Below, piece by piece: positions 49,840-58,305 of a DNA stretch of 64,000 bases. The stretch is from an uncultured Oscillospiraceae bacterium. Lineage in GTDB: Bacteria > Bacillota > Clostridia > Oscillospirales > Ruminococcaceae. Below the pieces are notes generated by a model that was given only the letters and a program-made list of their open reading frames with translations, had not been told where the DNA came from and searched no databases. A program made the translations under genes and the position numbers. The first letter of the stretch is position 1; each line of letters opens with the position of its first letter. The DNA lies in the NCBI GenBank assembly GCA_910586535.1, contig CAJUHS010000014.1, positions 13,775 through 77,774 on the forward strand, given 5' to 3'.

Positions 49840-51861
49840 TCATATCTCCATAATAATGGGAAGTATCATGGGTCTGCGTTTGGTCTTCATATAGATATAG
49901 TCGCTCAGGTCGTCCTTCATGCGGGACTTGATGGTGTTCCAGTCGCGCATATCTCCGTCCAGGCAGCCCTGAAGCGTTTTCATAAGCAGCTTCTGGGCGG
50001 CGTCGATAAGCTCCTCCGATTCGCGGACGTATACGAAGCCTCTTGACACGATATCCGGTCCCGCAAGGATAGCTCCGCTTTCCGACTCGATAGTCGCCAC
50101 GGCGATGATAAGACCGTCCTCGGAAAGATGCTTTCTGTCCCGGAGAACGATAGAACCAACGTCCCCAACGCCCAGGCCGTCAACAAATACGCGTCCTGCG
50201 GGGACTTGTCCCGTGATCTTCATGTCCACGCCGTTTGTTTCTATAACGTTGCCTATGCTGCCGATTATAACGCTGTCCTCCTCAAAGCCGAGGCTGTAGG
50301 CAAGTCCCGCGTGCTTTTTAAGGTGCTTATACTCGCCGTGTACGGGAATGAAGTATCTGGGTTTGGTCAGGGAAAGCATGAGCTTCAGCTCCTCCTGACA
50401 GGCGTGTCCCGAAACGTGCACGTCGTACATGGACTCGTAAATGACTTCAGCGCCCGCCCGCATAAGCTCGTTTACTACCTTTGTGACCAGCTTTTCGTTT
50501 CCGGGGATAGGGGTCGCGCTGATTATGATAAAGTCCATGGGAGTGATAGTTACCGTGCGGTGCTCGTTCATAGCCATTCTTGACAGGGCTGACATAGGCT
50601 CTCCCTGACTGCCTGTGGTGATAAGAACAATTTTTTCTGGCGGGAAACGGTTCATTGCGTCGATGTCAATTATAAGACCGTCGGGCATTTTAAGGTAGCC
50701 AAGCTCTATAGCGGTGCTTATAACGTTGAGCATACTTCTGCCGAAAACGGCAATTTTTCTGCCTGTTTTGACTGCGCAGTTCACTATCTGCTGTACCCTG
50801 TGTATATTTGAGGAGAAAGTTGCGATGATGATACGCTTTCCCTCGGCGGTGTCGAAAAGCCGCTCGAAGCTGTTTCCAACCGTTCTTTCGGTAGCGGTGT
50901 GCCCCCGCCTTTCAGCATTGGTGGAGTCGGACATAAGAGCCAGTACTCCCCTGTTGCCAAGCTCGCCGAAGCGTGCAAGGTCTATGATATCGCTCTCAAT
51001 GGGCGTGTAGTCCACCTTGAAGTCGCCGGTGTGCACAACTACTCCCGCAGGGGTGTGGATAGCAAGAGCCACCGCGTCGGGTATGGAATGGTTCACGCGG
51101 ATAAATTCCACAGCCATGCAGCCCATTTTCACGGTCTGGCGCGGGGTAACAACGTTGAGCTGCGCCGAGGACAGTATGCCGTGCTCCCGGAGCTTTCCCT
51201 CGATAAGACCGATAGTCAGCCTTGTCGCGTATACGGGAACGTTCACCTTTTTGAGCAGGTAGGCAAGTCCGCCGATGTGATCTTCGTGACCGTGGGTAAT
51301 GACGATACCCCTTATCCTGTCGGCGTTCTGTTCAACGTATGCAAAATCGGGGAGAACAAGATCCACGCCGGGCATATCGCTGTCAGGAAAAGCAAGTCCG
51401 CAGTCAACGATAAATATATCGTTGGAGCATTCAAAAACGGTCATGTTTTTGCCTATTTCGTTAAGTCCGCCAAGGGGAATAATTTTCAAAGGCGTTCTTT
51501 TTACCGCCTTGTGATTTGTGGTGTGCAGGGGCAGACCGGTTGCAGGGTGTATTTCCTGAGCGGGAGCGGAAACGTTCCGCTGTTTTCTTTCCGCCGCCGG
51601 TGAAGCTGCCCGAGTCTTTGAGTCCTTGGACTGGGCAGAACGGGTCTGAGATTTCTGCGTTTGCCGCGTCTTTTTTTCCGGAGCGGCAGAGGCGGCCGGA
51701 GTCTGCTGAGATTTTTTTGAGAAAAAGCCCTCCGTTTTTTTGGAAGCAGTTTTTTTCTGAGCAGTGTTTTTGGAAGTATCGTTCTGTTTCTTCGAGGGTT
51801 TCGGAGCGATCTTTTCGCCGTATGCGTTAAGTTCGATCTCGTTATTGTCGTTTTTTGCCAC
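49840..51861 (-). CDS. rnj: Ribonuclease J
   Basis: A 673-residue RNase J. The metallo-beta-lactamase core begins at about residue 123 (RTPLKIIPLGGLNEIGKNMTVFE), with the zinc motif THGHEDHIGG, beta-CASP domain (FSSNIHRVQQIVN, GRSM, TTGSQGEPMSALSRMA) and C-terminal domain. Unusually, about 120 residues precede the core, rich in Lys, Ser, Thr, Gln and Ala, so the N-terminal tail is basic and disordered. GTG start with AAAGGA upstream. It degrades and matures RNA, 5' exonuclease and endonuclease. Confidence 0.95.
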   Translation of the reverse strand: MAKNDNNEIELNAYGEKIAPKPSKKQNDTSKNTAQKKTASKKTEGFFSKKSQQTPAASAAPEKKTRQTQKSQTRSAQSKDSKTRAASPAAERKQRNVSAPAQEIHPATGLPLHTTNHKAVKRTPLKIIPLGGLNEIGKNMTVFECSNDIFIVDCGLAFPDSDMPGVDLVLPDFAYVEQNADRIRGIVITHGHEDHIGGLAYLLKKVNVPVYATRLTIGLIEGKLREHGILSSAQLNVVTPRQTVKMGCMAVEFIRVNHSIPDAVALAIHTPAGVVVHTGDFKVDYTPIESDIIDLARFGELGNRGVLALMSDSTNAERRGHTATERTVGNSFERLFDTAEGKRIIIATFSSNIHRVQQIVNCAVKTGRKIAVFGRSMLNVISTAIELGYLKMPDGLIIDIDAMNRFPPEKIVLITTGSQGEPMSALSRMAMNEHRTVTITPMDFIIISATPIPGNEKLVTKVVNELMRAGAEVIYESMYDVHVSGHACQEELKLMLSLTKPRYFIPVHGEYKHLKKHAGLAYSLGFEEDSVIIGSIGNVIETNGVDMKITGQVPAGRVFVDGLGVGDVGSIVLRDRKHLSEDGLIIAVATIESESGAILAGPDIVSRGFVYVRESEELIDAAQKLLMKTLQGCLDGDMRDWNTIKSRMKDDLSDYIYMKTKRRPMILPIIMEI

Positions 51862-52045
51862 TATTATACCAATCCTTTCGATAAATATATGTACGATTCA
51901 TAATGACGCCGGAGCCGTTTTTCGCAAAATACCGTGGGAATACCGCGCAGGATAAGCATAGACGTTTCGGTAAAAGTCCTTTTGCGGGAATACGTTTTGG
52001 TTTTCGGGATAAATATCCTAATCCGAACATAATAAATCAGGATAT

Positions 52046-52074
52046 ATTATACCACACAATTCAGGGTTTGTCAA
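52046..52074 (-). promoter_or_regulatory. Consensus promoter of rnj
   Basis: On the minus strand TTGACA (52074-52069), 17-bp spacer, TATAAT (52051-52046). TTTGTCAATGACAAA, a palindrome, covers the -35 box. Confidence 0.85.
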
Positions 52075-52122
52075 TGACAAACAACAATATTTGCTAAAAT
52101 ATGGATAATACCTGTTATGTAA

Positions 52123-52142
52123 GGACGGAGACTTCTCCGTCC
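52123..52142. repeat. Intergenic hairpin GGACGGAG...CTCCGTCC
   Basis: Perfect 8-bp stem with four-base loop ACTT; member of the dispersed hairpin family. Confidence 0.65.
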
Positions 52143-52201
52143 GAAACCAAGTACAAGAGGCGGCGTGAGGCCAAACTTGCGCAAGGCGGGCAGGAAATGG
52201 T

Positions 52202-54487
52202 TCAGATCCCTGCCTCCAGCTGCTTCAGCTTGTCCTGATAAAAGTCGCAAAGCTCCGAGGCAGCCTCCATTGAAAAGCTCTCCACTTTCATCATCACGCC
52301 CTTTTCAGTTTTTACGGGACGTATCATAACCCGTCCCCGCTTGTCGTTCAGGACTATACCGTCCCCCGAAGCCTGCTGTTCCTCGGTGCATATTTTTCTC
52401 AGCAGCTTTACGGGACGCTTGTCCACAGCCACAAATCTTGTCGCCACAGCCATTTCTGGAAGCTCAGCCAAAGCCTCCGCAAGCGTGATTTTTCTGCTTT
52501 CCAGAACTCTCAGCACTGTAAGGGCAAGAGCGGCCCCGTCCCGTACAAAGGGGGTCTTTGTCGCAAGCCGCCTTGCTTCGCGGTCGCCGCTGTCAGATGG
52601 GCAGCCGCTGTACCTCAGTACTTTTCTGCCGTACCTTTCCGCAAGCCTGTCCGCGGCGCGGGGGAAATCGTATGGCAGGGACACGTCCTCACCCTTTGCA
52701 AAGCGGTCGGCGCAGCATATCAGTATAAGCTTTTCCTCGAAAACGTAGCCCGTCTCTTCCGTGTATGCGGAGGCTCCCGTGCCGTCGCTGCCTATATGGA
52801 AAACAACCGCGCTTCCGTTTTTGGAGCTGATCTTTTTCATAATGCTTCCGCACATATCCGTTACAGTACCGCCCGATGTGTTCAGTACAGCCTTTATTCC
52901 GGTCAAGGAGCGGGGGGCGGTATCCTCCAGCATATTTTTATAAAGACCGGTTATCGCCTCCGTATCGCGGAGCTGTCCGAAGTGCATAAAGCCTGCCCTG
53001 CGGTATTCACTGCGGTTCAGACCCCCCTCGATTATTTTTTCCTCGCTTCGGGAAAGAGGAAGACCGTCCCCCGAACAGAAGCTTATCTTTGCCGTTACTC
53101 CCGCGTCGGCGCGGCAGCCGGCCGAAAGACGCGACCTTGCCGTGCAGTACTCCAATGCCGGAGCGGTGCAGGAGCCGAAAAGCCACGCTTCCGCTCCTGC
53201 GGCGGTAACTCCCGAGGCTATTGCAAGAGCAAGGCTTTTCGACGCGGGATTGTCTTTCCAGCCTATGCCTATTTTTCCTCCCAGTGAAGCAAGGGAGCTT
53301 CCTATAACAGCCGCCGTTTGGGGAGTTATTACGCTTCCGGTTTCGCCGCATATGCCGTCCTCTCCGATACGGGCGGGGGTCAGAAAGCCGTACTTTATAT
53401 CCTGCCCCGCACATGCGTAGCTGTCAAGCCGTCTGCCGTTCCATATCTTTACTCCGCACTGGACGACAGCCTGTTCGGCAATGACCGCGCTGTCCCCCAC
53501 AGAGGCGCCCTCGAAAACCGCCGCTCCCGATAAAAGACGCGCGCCTGTTCCTATTACCGCATTGTTTACCGTGGCTCTTTCGCCGATAAACGCGCCGTCC
53601 ATGATTATCGCTCCGTTAAGCTTTGCTCCGCGGCAGACGGTGACGTTTTCGCCGATGACAGTTTTTCTGCCTATTTCCGCTCCCGGAGCAATATCAGCCG
53701 ATCCTGCAATATAGACGGGAGGGTCAAGCTTCAGTTCGGGAAATTTTCCCGCGTTACTGACAATGCTTTCTTCGGATGCGGGGATAAGTCCCTCCAGAAC
53801 TGCGTTTGAAGCGGTAAAAAGGTCGTCCGTTTCGTTTACGTCGATAAAAATGCCTTTTGCCGTAAAGTTCAGTACCTTTCCGCCGTTTCGTATCATATCG
53901 GGTATAAATTCCGTGAGCAGGTCTTCATAGTTTTCCGCTTTTTTGGCGGCTGATCCGCTGAGAATGAATATACCTGCGGCGGCAAGCTCGGAAACGCAGC
54001 TTTCCCTTGCGGGATCGGGAATAACGTTCACTACAAGACCGTCCCGAACGGAAACAAGTGTGCAGCCTGAGGGTTTGTCGGTGGAAAAGGTCACAGCGGT
54101 AATGTCCGCAAGACTTTTTCTGTGAAATTCCAGAGCGGCGGAAAGGTCGGTCTCAAAGAGCAGATCCCCGTATACTATTGTAATATCATCTTCATCGGAC
54201 ATTCCTGCCGCCTCCGCAGCGTCGGCTATCGGACGGCAGGTTCCCGCAGGAGCGGAGGATATTATAAAATCCGCGTCGGGTGAGTCGTCAAGATAGTCGG
54301 TGACAGTCTTTGAAAGTCTGTCGGCAGCAATGAAAACAGACGTATAGCCGTTTCGCCTGAGAGCGTCAATAGTGTAGCCTATAATAGGTCTGCCGCAGAC
54401 GGGAAGCATTGTCTTGGGTTTTGTGCAGGTAAGAGGACGGAGCCTGAGACCGTCCCCGCCCGCAAGGATAACGGCGCGGTTTGTCAT
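52202..54487 (-). CDS. Sugar-phosphate nucleotidyltransferase fused to hexapeptide repeats and a degenerate phosphohexomutase domain
   Basis: A 761-residue protein. Residues 1-230 are a nucleotidyltransferase (AVILAGGDGLRLRPLTCTKPKTMLPVCGRPIIGYTIDAL). Residues about 250-375 are left-handed beta-helix hexapeptide repeats (PVYIAGSADIAPGAEIGRKTVIGENVTV). Residues about 385-761 resemble phosphoglucomutase/phosphomannomutase, but the active-site TASHNP loop is replaced (GVTAKISFCSGDG) and the metal loop DGDGDR is replaced (HIGSDGTGAS), so this part is probably inactive. Likely makes or regulates an NDP-sugar, possibly for cell surface or glycogen-type polymers; family members annotated mannose-1-phosphate guanylyltransferase. 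TTT-rich terminator lies between it and the next gene. Confidence 0.8.
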   Translation of the reverse strand: MTNRAVILAGGDGLRLRPLTCTKPKTMLPVCGRPIIGYTIDALRRNGYTSVFIAADRLSKTVTDYLDDSPDADFIISSAPAGTCRPIADAAEAAGMSDEDDITIVYGDLLFETDLSAALEFHRKSLADITAVTFSTDKPSGCTLVSVRDGLVVNVIPDPARESCVSELAAAGIFILSGSAAKKAENYEDLLTEFIPDMIRNGGKVLNFTAKGIFIDVNETDDLFTASNAVLEGLIPASEESIVSNAGKFPELKLDPPVYIAGSADIAPGAEIGRKTVIGENVTVCRGAKLNGAIIMDGAFIGERATVNNAVIGTGARLLSGAAVFEGASVGDSAVIAEQAVVQCGVKIWNGRRLDSYACAGQDIKYGFLTPARIGEDGICGETGSVITPQTAAVIGSSLASLGGKIGIGWKDNPASKSLALAIASGVTAAGAEAWLFGSCTAPALEYCTARSRLSAGCRADAGVTAKISFCSGDGLPLSRSEEKIIEGGLNRSEYRRAGFMHFGQLRDTEAITGLYKNMLEDTAPRSLTGIKAVLNTSGGTVTDMCGSIMKKISSKNGSAVVFHIGSDGTGASAYTEETGYVFEEKLILICCADRFAKGEDVSLPYDFPRAADRLAERYGRKVLRYSGCPSDSGDREARRLATKTPFVRDGAALALTVLRVLESRKITLAEALAELPEMAVATRFVAVDKRPVKLLRKICTEEQQASGDGIVLNDKRGRVMIRPVKTEKGVMMKVESFSMEAASELCDFYQDKLKQLEAGI

Positions 54488-54574
54488 AGTAAGACCTCCT
54501 GTGGTATTTGTTTGATCGTTCGGTTGTTTAACGGTTTATTGGTATTATTAACCGCATGACAGGGTTTTAAACAT

Positions 54575-54606
54575 AAAAAACCGTTCGGAGAGATATCTCC
54601 GAACGG
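54575..54606 (-). terminator. Terminator of the zinc-ribbon gene
   Basis: CCGTTCGGAGA pairs with TCTCCGAACGG; on the minus strand it is followed by TTTTTTATG. Confidence 0.9.
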
Positions 54607-54621
54607 GCGGGTGCAGGAGGA

Positions 54622-54813
54622 TCAGCAGGTTTCTTTTTCAGCGTATCCTCCCGAAACCACAGGCAGGGAGCTGCTTGATATTGTGCGCACGTCGCTGTGG
54701 CACTTGCTGCATTTTATTATGTAGCTCTGATTGCCTCCGTCGGCCTTGGAGCCGCTTTCGGAAGTGGTGACCGTTACCTTGTTTCCGCATGAGCAGGTCT
54801 CATTGTATACCAT
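54622..54813 (-). CDS. Small zinc-ribbon-like protein
   Basis: A 63-residue protein with two Cys pairs, CSCGNK near residue 7 and CSKCHS near 34, separated by 25 residues, consistent with a zinc ribbon. The last residues include a further Cys at the C terminus. It is not a recognised named family. ATG at 54813 is used because AAAGGAG lies seven bases upstream; the longer frame from 54882 lacks a ribosome-binding site. It has its own terminator. Confidence 0.7.
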   Translation of the reverse strand: MVYNETCSCGNKVTVTTSESGSKADGGNQSYIIKCSKCHSDVRTISSSSLPVVSGGYAEKETC

Positions 54814-54947
54814 TCCGTTTTCTCCTTTCGCATATATTTCGGAAAAGCTTTGCGCCCGTCCGATATTAGTATCATACCGCAAAAAAGAGCCGCTGTGCCG
54901 TTATTTTCATATAACAGCACGGCGGCGGCATAAATACAGTTACCGAT

Positions 54948-54984
54948 GGAAAAAGCCGTATCCGCAAATGCTTCGGATACGGCT
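54948..54984 (-). terminator. Terminator of cysE-cysS
   Basis: On the minus strand AGCCGTATCCG pairs with CGGATACGGCT, followed by TTTTTCC. Confidence 0.9.
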
Positions 54985-54989
54985 GAAGA

Positions 54990-56402
54990 CTATGCTTTTG
55001 TAATTTTGGTACCCTCTCTCGTTTCGGCAACAGTATATCCCAGCGCTGCAATTTTATCGCGTATCTCGTCCGCAAGAGCAAAATTTTTTTCCTTGCGGGC
55101 GGCTTTTCTTTGCTCCGCAAGAGCCTTGACCTCTTCGGGGATATCGTCGGCAGCCGCGTTTTTTTCAGCGTATTTGCCTGCCGCATCGATAAGTCCCAGA
55201 GAAAGCACTCTGTCGAAATCGGCGATAAGGTCAAGCTTATCTTTATTGCTGATATCCGCTTTCAGCACGTCATACAGAGCCGTTACCGCAAGGGCGGTGT
55301 TAAGGTCGCTGTTCATAGCGTCGGTGAAGCTTTTTTTCAGAGCGGCGCATTTTTCCTCATCGGTACCGCCGCTACCGTCAAGGACAGCCGCAATTTTCGT
55401 AGTAAGCTTTTCATAGGCGGCAGCGGCGTTGTCAAGGTTATCCCAGCTGAAAACCAGCGACTTGCGGTAGTGGGACTGCAAACAGAAAAAGCGGTATACG
55501 AGAGGGTCGTACCCTTTTTCCTCCAGCAGAGACACTGTAAGGAACTCCCCCTTGGACTTGCTCATCTTGCCGTCGTTGGTGTTGAGGTGGTGGACGTGGA
55601 ACCAGTAATTGCACCAGTCATGTCCCAAATAGGCTTCGCTTTGAGCAATCTCATTGGTGTGGTGCGGGAAAGCGTTGTCTATTCCTCCGCAGTGGATATC
55701 GAGGTATTCGCCCAAATGCTTCATGCTTATGCAGGAGCACTCGATATGCCAGCCGGGATATCCCACGCCCCAGGGGCTTTCCCATTTAAGCTCCTGATCA
55801 TCAAATTTGGATTTGGTGAACCACAGAACGAAGTCCGCTTTGTTCCGCTTGTTGGAATCTTCTTCCACGCCCTCGCGGACGCCCACGGCTAAATCCTCCT
55901 CGCTGAAGTCGTTGAACACGTAGTATTTGTCAAGCTTTGAGGTGTCAAAATAAATGTTGCCTCCCGCCTCGTAGGCGTATCCTTTTTCTATAAGCGCGGA
56001 TATCACGCGGATAAACTCGTCAATGCAGCCTGTGGCGGGCTCAATAACGTCTGGGGTTTTAATGTTCAGCTTTTTGCAGTCCCCGAAAAATGCTTTGGTG
56101 TAGAACTCCGCTATTTCCATTACGGACTTGTGCTCCCGTTTTGCGCCCTTTAACATTTTGTCGTCGCCGGTGTCGCCGTCGCTGGAAAGATGCCCCACGT
56201 CGGTTATGTTCATTACCCGCTTTACGTCATAGCCCGAAAAGCGCAGGTATTTTTCCAGAACGTCCTCCATGATATAGCTTCGCAGGTTTCCGATGTGGGC
56301 GTAGTGGTACACCGTGGGACCGCAGGTGTACATTGATACCTTGCCATCGAAACGGGGTACAAATTCGTCCTTTGAGCGGGTGAGAGAGTTGTAAAGTTTC
56401 AT
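54990..56402 (-). CDS. cysS: Cysteinyl-tRNA synthetase
   Basis: A 470-residue class I synthetase. The HIGH-like YHYAHIGNLRSY follows the zinc Cys in YTCGPTVY; the zinc site continues ECSCISMKHLG and GGIDNAFPHHTNE; KMSKSKGEF is the second signature. It charges tRNA-Cys. Start preceded by AAAAAGGAG, 26 bp after cysE; both are behind the Cys T-box, as in Bacillus. Confidence 0.97.
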   Translation of the reverse strand: MKLYNSLTRSKDEFVPRFDGKVSMYTCGPTVYHYAHIGNLRSYIMEDVLEKYLRFSGYDVKRVMNITDVGHLSSDGDTGDDKMLKGAKREHKSVMEIAEFYTKAFFGDCKKLNIKTPDVIEPATGCIDEFIRVISALIEKGYAYEAGGNIYFDTSKLDKYYVFNDFSEEDLAVGVREGVEEDSNKRNKADFVLWFTKSKFDDQELKWESPWGVGYPGWHIECSCISMKHLGEYLDIHCGGIDNAFPHHTNEIAQSEAYLGHDWCNYWFHVHHLNTNDGKMSKSKGEFLTVSLLEEKGYDPLVYRFFCLQSHYRKSLVFSWDNLDNAAAAYEKLTTKIAAVLDGSGGTDEEKCAALKKSFTDAMNSDLNTALAVTALYDVLKADISNKDKLDLIADFDRVLSLGLIDAAGKYAEKNAAADDIPEEVKALAEQRKAARKEKNFALADEIRDKIAALGYTVAETREGTKITKA

Positions 56403-56428
56403 TTCGGTTATCTCCTTTTTGCTGTAAG

Positions 56429-57133
56429 TTATTCCTTATCGTTATTGCCGTTATTGCTGTTGAGCTTCTTTCCAAGCTCGGAAATCTCCAGCCTGTTAAT
56501 CTGTTTTTCAAGCTTTTCTATCCTTGCAAGATGAGCGCACAGCTCCTGCGCCACCGGGTCGGGAACGTGTATCTGGTCAAGCTCGCCGCAGACGTCTACT
56601 TTTTTTCCTCCCCGCCTTACTATTCTTGCAGGTACTCCCACCGCCGTGCAGTTGGGCGGCACCTCGTCAAGCACTACCGCTCCTGCGGCGATCTTTGAAT
56701 TGTCCCCTACCTTAAAAGGACCCAGCACTCTTGCTCCCGCGCCCACCATAACGTTATTTCCCAGCGTTGGGTGACGCTTGCCCTTGTCCTTGCCGGTACC
56801 GCCCAAGGTAACTCCCTGATACACCAGACAGTTGTCGCCGATCTCGGCGGTCTCGCCTATGACTACTCCGGAGCCGTGGTCTATAAAAAAGCCTCTGCCT
56901 ATTTTTGCGCCGGGGTGTATCTCAATACCGGTGAGAAAACGCGCAAACTGTGAGATACACCTTGCGGCTGTGTAGAATTTCTTTTCGTACAGTTTATGGG
57001 CAGCACGGTACATCATGATCGCGTGCAATCCCGAATATGTCAGAAGTATCTCCGGTGTGCTGCGGGCGGCGGGGTCGCGCTTTTTAACGGATTCTATATC
57101 GGATTTTATGTGTTCGAGAAAAGTTTCTTTCAT
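56429..57133 (-). CDS. cysE: Serine O-acetyltransferase CysE
   Basis: A 234-residue transferase with N-terminal helices (KDPAARSTPEILLTYSGLHAIMMYRAAHKLY) and a C-terminal left-handed beta-helix of hexapeptides (GIEIHPGAKIGRGFFIDHGSGVVIGETAEIGDN, GGTGKDKGKRHPTLGNNVMVGAGARVLGPF). It makes O-acetylserine for cysteine synthesis. A C-terminal coiled segment with a Lys/Asn-rich end is longer than in the Bacillus enzyme. Regulated by the upstream Cys T-box. Confidence 0.96.
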   Translation of the reverse strand: MKETFLEHIKSDIESVKKRDPAARSTPEILLTYSGLHAIMMYRAAHKLYEKKFYTAARCISQFARFLTGIEIHPGAKIGRGFFIDHGSGVVIGETAEIGDNCLVYQGVTLGGTGKDKGKRHPTLGNNVMVGAGARVLGPFKVGDNSKIAAGAVVLDEVPPNCTAVGVPARIVRRGGKKVDVCGELDQIHVPDPVAQELCAHLARIEKLEKQINRLEISELGKKLNSNNGNNDKE

Positions 57134-57191
57134 TTAGAAAATGTCTCCTTTCAGATTGCTGAAATTGTCGAGATTGCTAAAACTGCTAAAA

Positions 57192-57450
57192 ATTAAAACG
57201 CCGCCTCCGCGGGACATTGTCCCATGAAGGCGGCATGAACCGCGGTTCCACTTCAGGTTTTGCTCGAGGTTCTTTAACGGGAACAAACCGCGGACACATA
57301 CGCAAAACGCCGCTCTTTGCAGACGCTTCTTCCCTGTCCGAGCCGGCAGCCGCACTTCGCAGACGCTCCGCCGCGCCTTTCCACCAAACGGCGCTCTCTG
57401 TGGACTTTTGCGTAAGCTACTCTGACTGTTGTGCTTTTAAGGTATTTACA
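57192..57450 (-). promoter_or_regulatory. T-box riboswitch, Cys-specific, controlling cysE-cysS
   Basis: On the minus strand the leader has the AGTA-bulge (GAGTAGC), the stem I apical element (AGAGAGCGCC...GGTGGAAAGGCGC), a specifier loop GAAGTGCGGC with codon TGC (57354-57352), and the T-box TGGAACCGCG (57250-57241). The UGGA bulge fits the U discriminator of tRNA-Cys. A terminator, GCCGCCT (57228-57234) with AGGCGGC (57200-57206) and a T-rich tail, follows. Uncharged tRNA-Cys should favour readthrough. Confidence 0.92.
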
Positions 57451-57456
57451 TTACAT

Positions 57457-57485
57457 AGTATATCATGCTGACGAAAAAAATGCAA
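57457..57485 (-). promoter_or_regulatory. Promoter of the T-box transcript
   Basis: TTGCAT, 17-bp spacer, TATACT (57462-57457) on the minus strand. The remaining 57486-57584 contains nothing recognisable. Confidence 0.75.
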
Positions 57486-57584
57486 CAGTTTTTGCATGAT
57501 AAATTTTTATTCAGAGGGGAGTCCCGGCGGGCTTAGACCCCATTGCGGCAAAATAATTTACGGAAATGAAACGGACATAAGATA

Positions 57585-58277
57585 TCAATATTTTGTTTCG
57601 GTGATCTCAAGATCGGCAACGAACTCTTCAAATGCAGTTTTTTGTTCGTCCCAGTTGTCTTCGGCAGTATCAAACATTATTGCGTAGGCGTCCTGATTGG
57701 AATAGAAGTAATAGGCAATACCTTTGTATCTGCCGCGCTCCTGTTTTTCCTCCTGACCGTCCGCGCCGCTTACAAATTCATACTGGATTATTTCATAGTC
57801 GTACTTGATGGCATCGAAACCCAGATATGTGATATTTTCGGGTTCGCTGTAGATCGTGTCGCAGGCTGAGGTTATATTTGCTATTTTTGTTATCGCACAC
57901 GCCTGATCCGCCCAGACCGCAAGATCCTGAAGATCCTCCTTATAATTATATGCACGGATAACTATCTTTGATTTTCCGTTGTTGAAAAGCTTTCCCTGAA
58001 GGTCCTTTTCATAGCCGCTCATAACATATCCTCCGGGAAGCGATCCTTCCGGAGAGCGGGGGTTTATCTTGTCTATTGCATATTCGTCTCCCTCGGCAAT
58101 GGGACGGGTCTCGGTCATTGCGTCCTCGTCGATATAGGTTTCTGTTTCGGACGTATCCGAAGCCTGTGAAACTCCGCTGCTTTCGGAAGCGCCGGGGTCT
58201 TTTCCCGCGCTGCATCCGGACAGCGCCGCCGCAGCGGCAAATGCGCATATAAGCGCGGCGATCTTATGTTTTTTCAT
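57585..58277 (-). CDS. Lipoprotein of unknown function
   Basis: A 230-residue lipoprotein: MKKHKIAALICAFAAAAALSGCSAG has a signal peptide and lipobox LSGC (Cys about residue 22). A Ser/Thr/Glu-rich linker (about 25-60) precedes a folded domain with no recognised family (KLFNNGKSKIVIRAYNYKEDLQDLAVWADQAC, GIAYYFYSNQDAYAIMF). ATG at 58277 follows AAAGGAAG. It lies 28 bp downstream of the histidine-kinase-like gene and is probably co-transcribed, which suggests a signalling link but no more. Confidence 0.8.
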   Translation of the reverse strand: MKKHKIAALICAFAAAAALSGCSAGKDPGASESSGVSQASDTSETETYIDEDAMTETRPIAEGDEYAIDKINPRSPEGSLPGGYVMSGYEKDLQGKLFNNGKSKIVIRAYNYKEDLQDLAVWADQACAITKIANITSACDTIYSEPENITYLGFDAIKYDYEIIQYEFVSGADGQEEKQERGRYKGIAYYFYSNQDAYAIMFDTAEDNWDEQKTAFEEFVADLEITETKY

Positions 58278-58305
58278 TTTGTATACTTCCTTTCTTTTTC
58301 TTGGT

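Larger units (their letters stand above)
51862..52201. other. Intergenic region upstream of rnj
   Basis: 340 bp holding the rnj promoter (52046-52074), a leader of about 180 nt with no recognised structure, and an intergenic hairpin at 52123-52142 nearer the nucleotidyltransferase gene. No credible gene. Confidence 0.6.

Noticed and set aside
51842..52030. 62-codon minus-strand ORF upstream of RNase J
   Set aside because: It occupies the rnj 5' leader, overlaps the rnj start region in another frame and lacks a ribosome-binding site.
55110..55892. A 260-codon plus-strand ORF
   Set aside because: Antisense to cysS, which has complete synthetase signatures.
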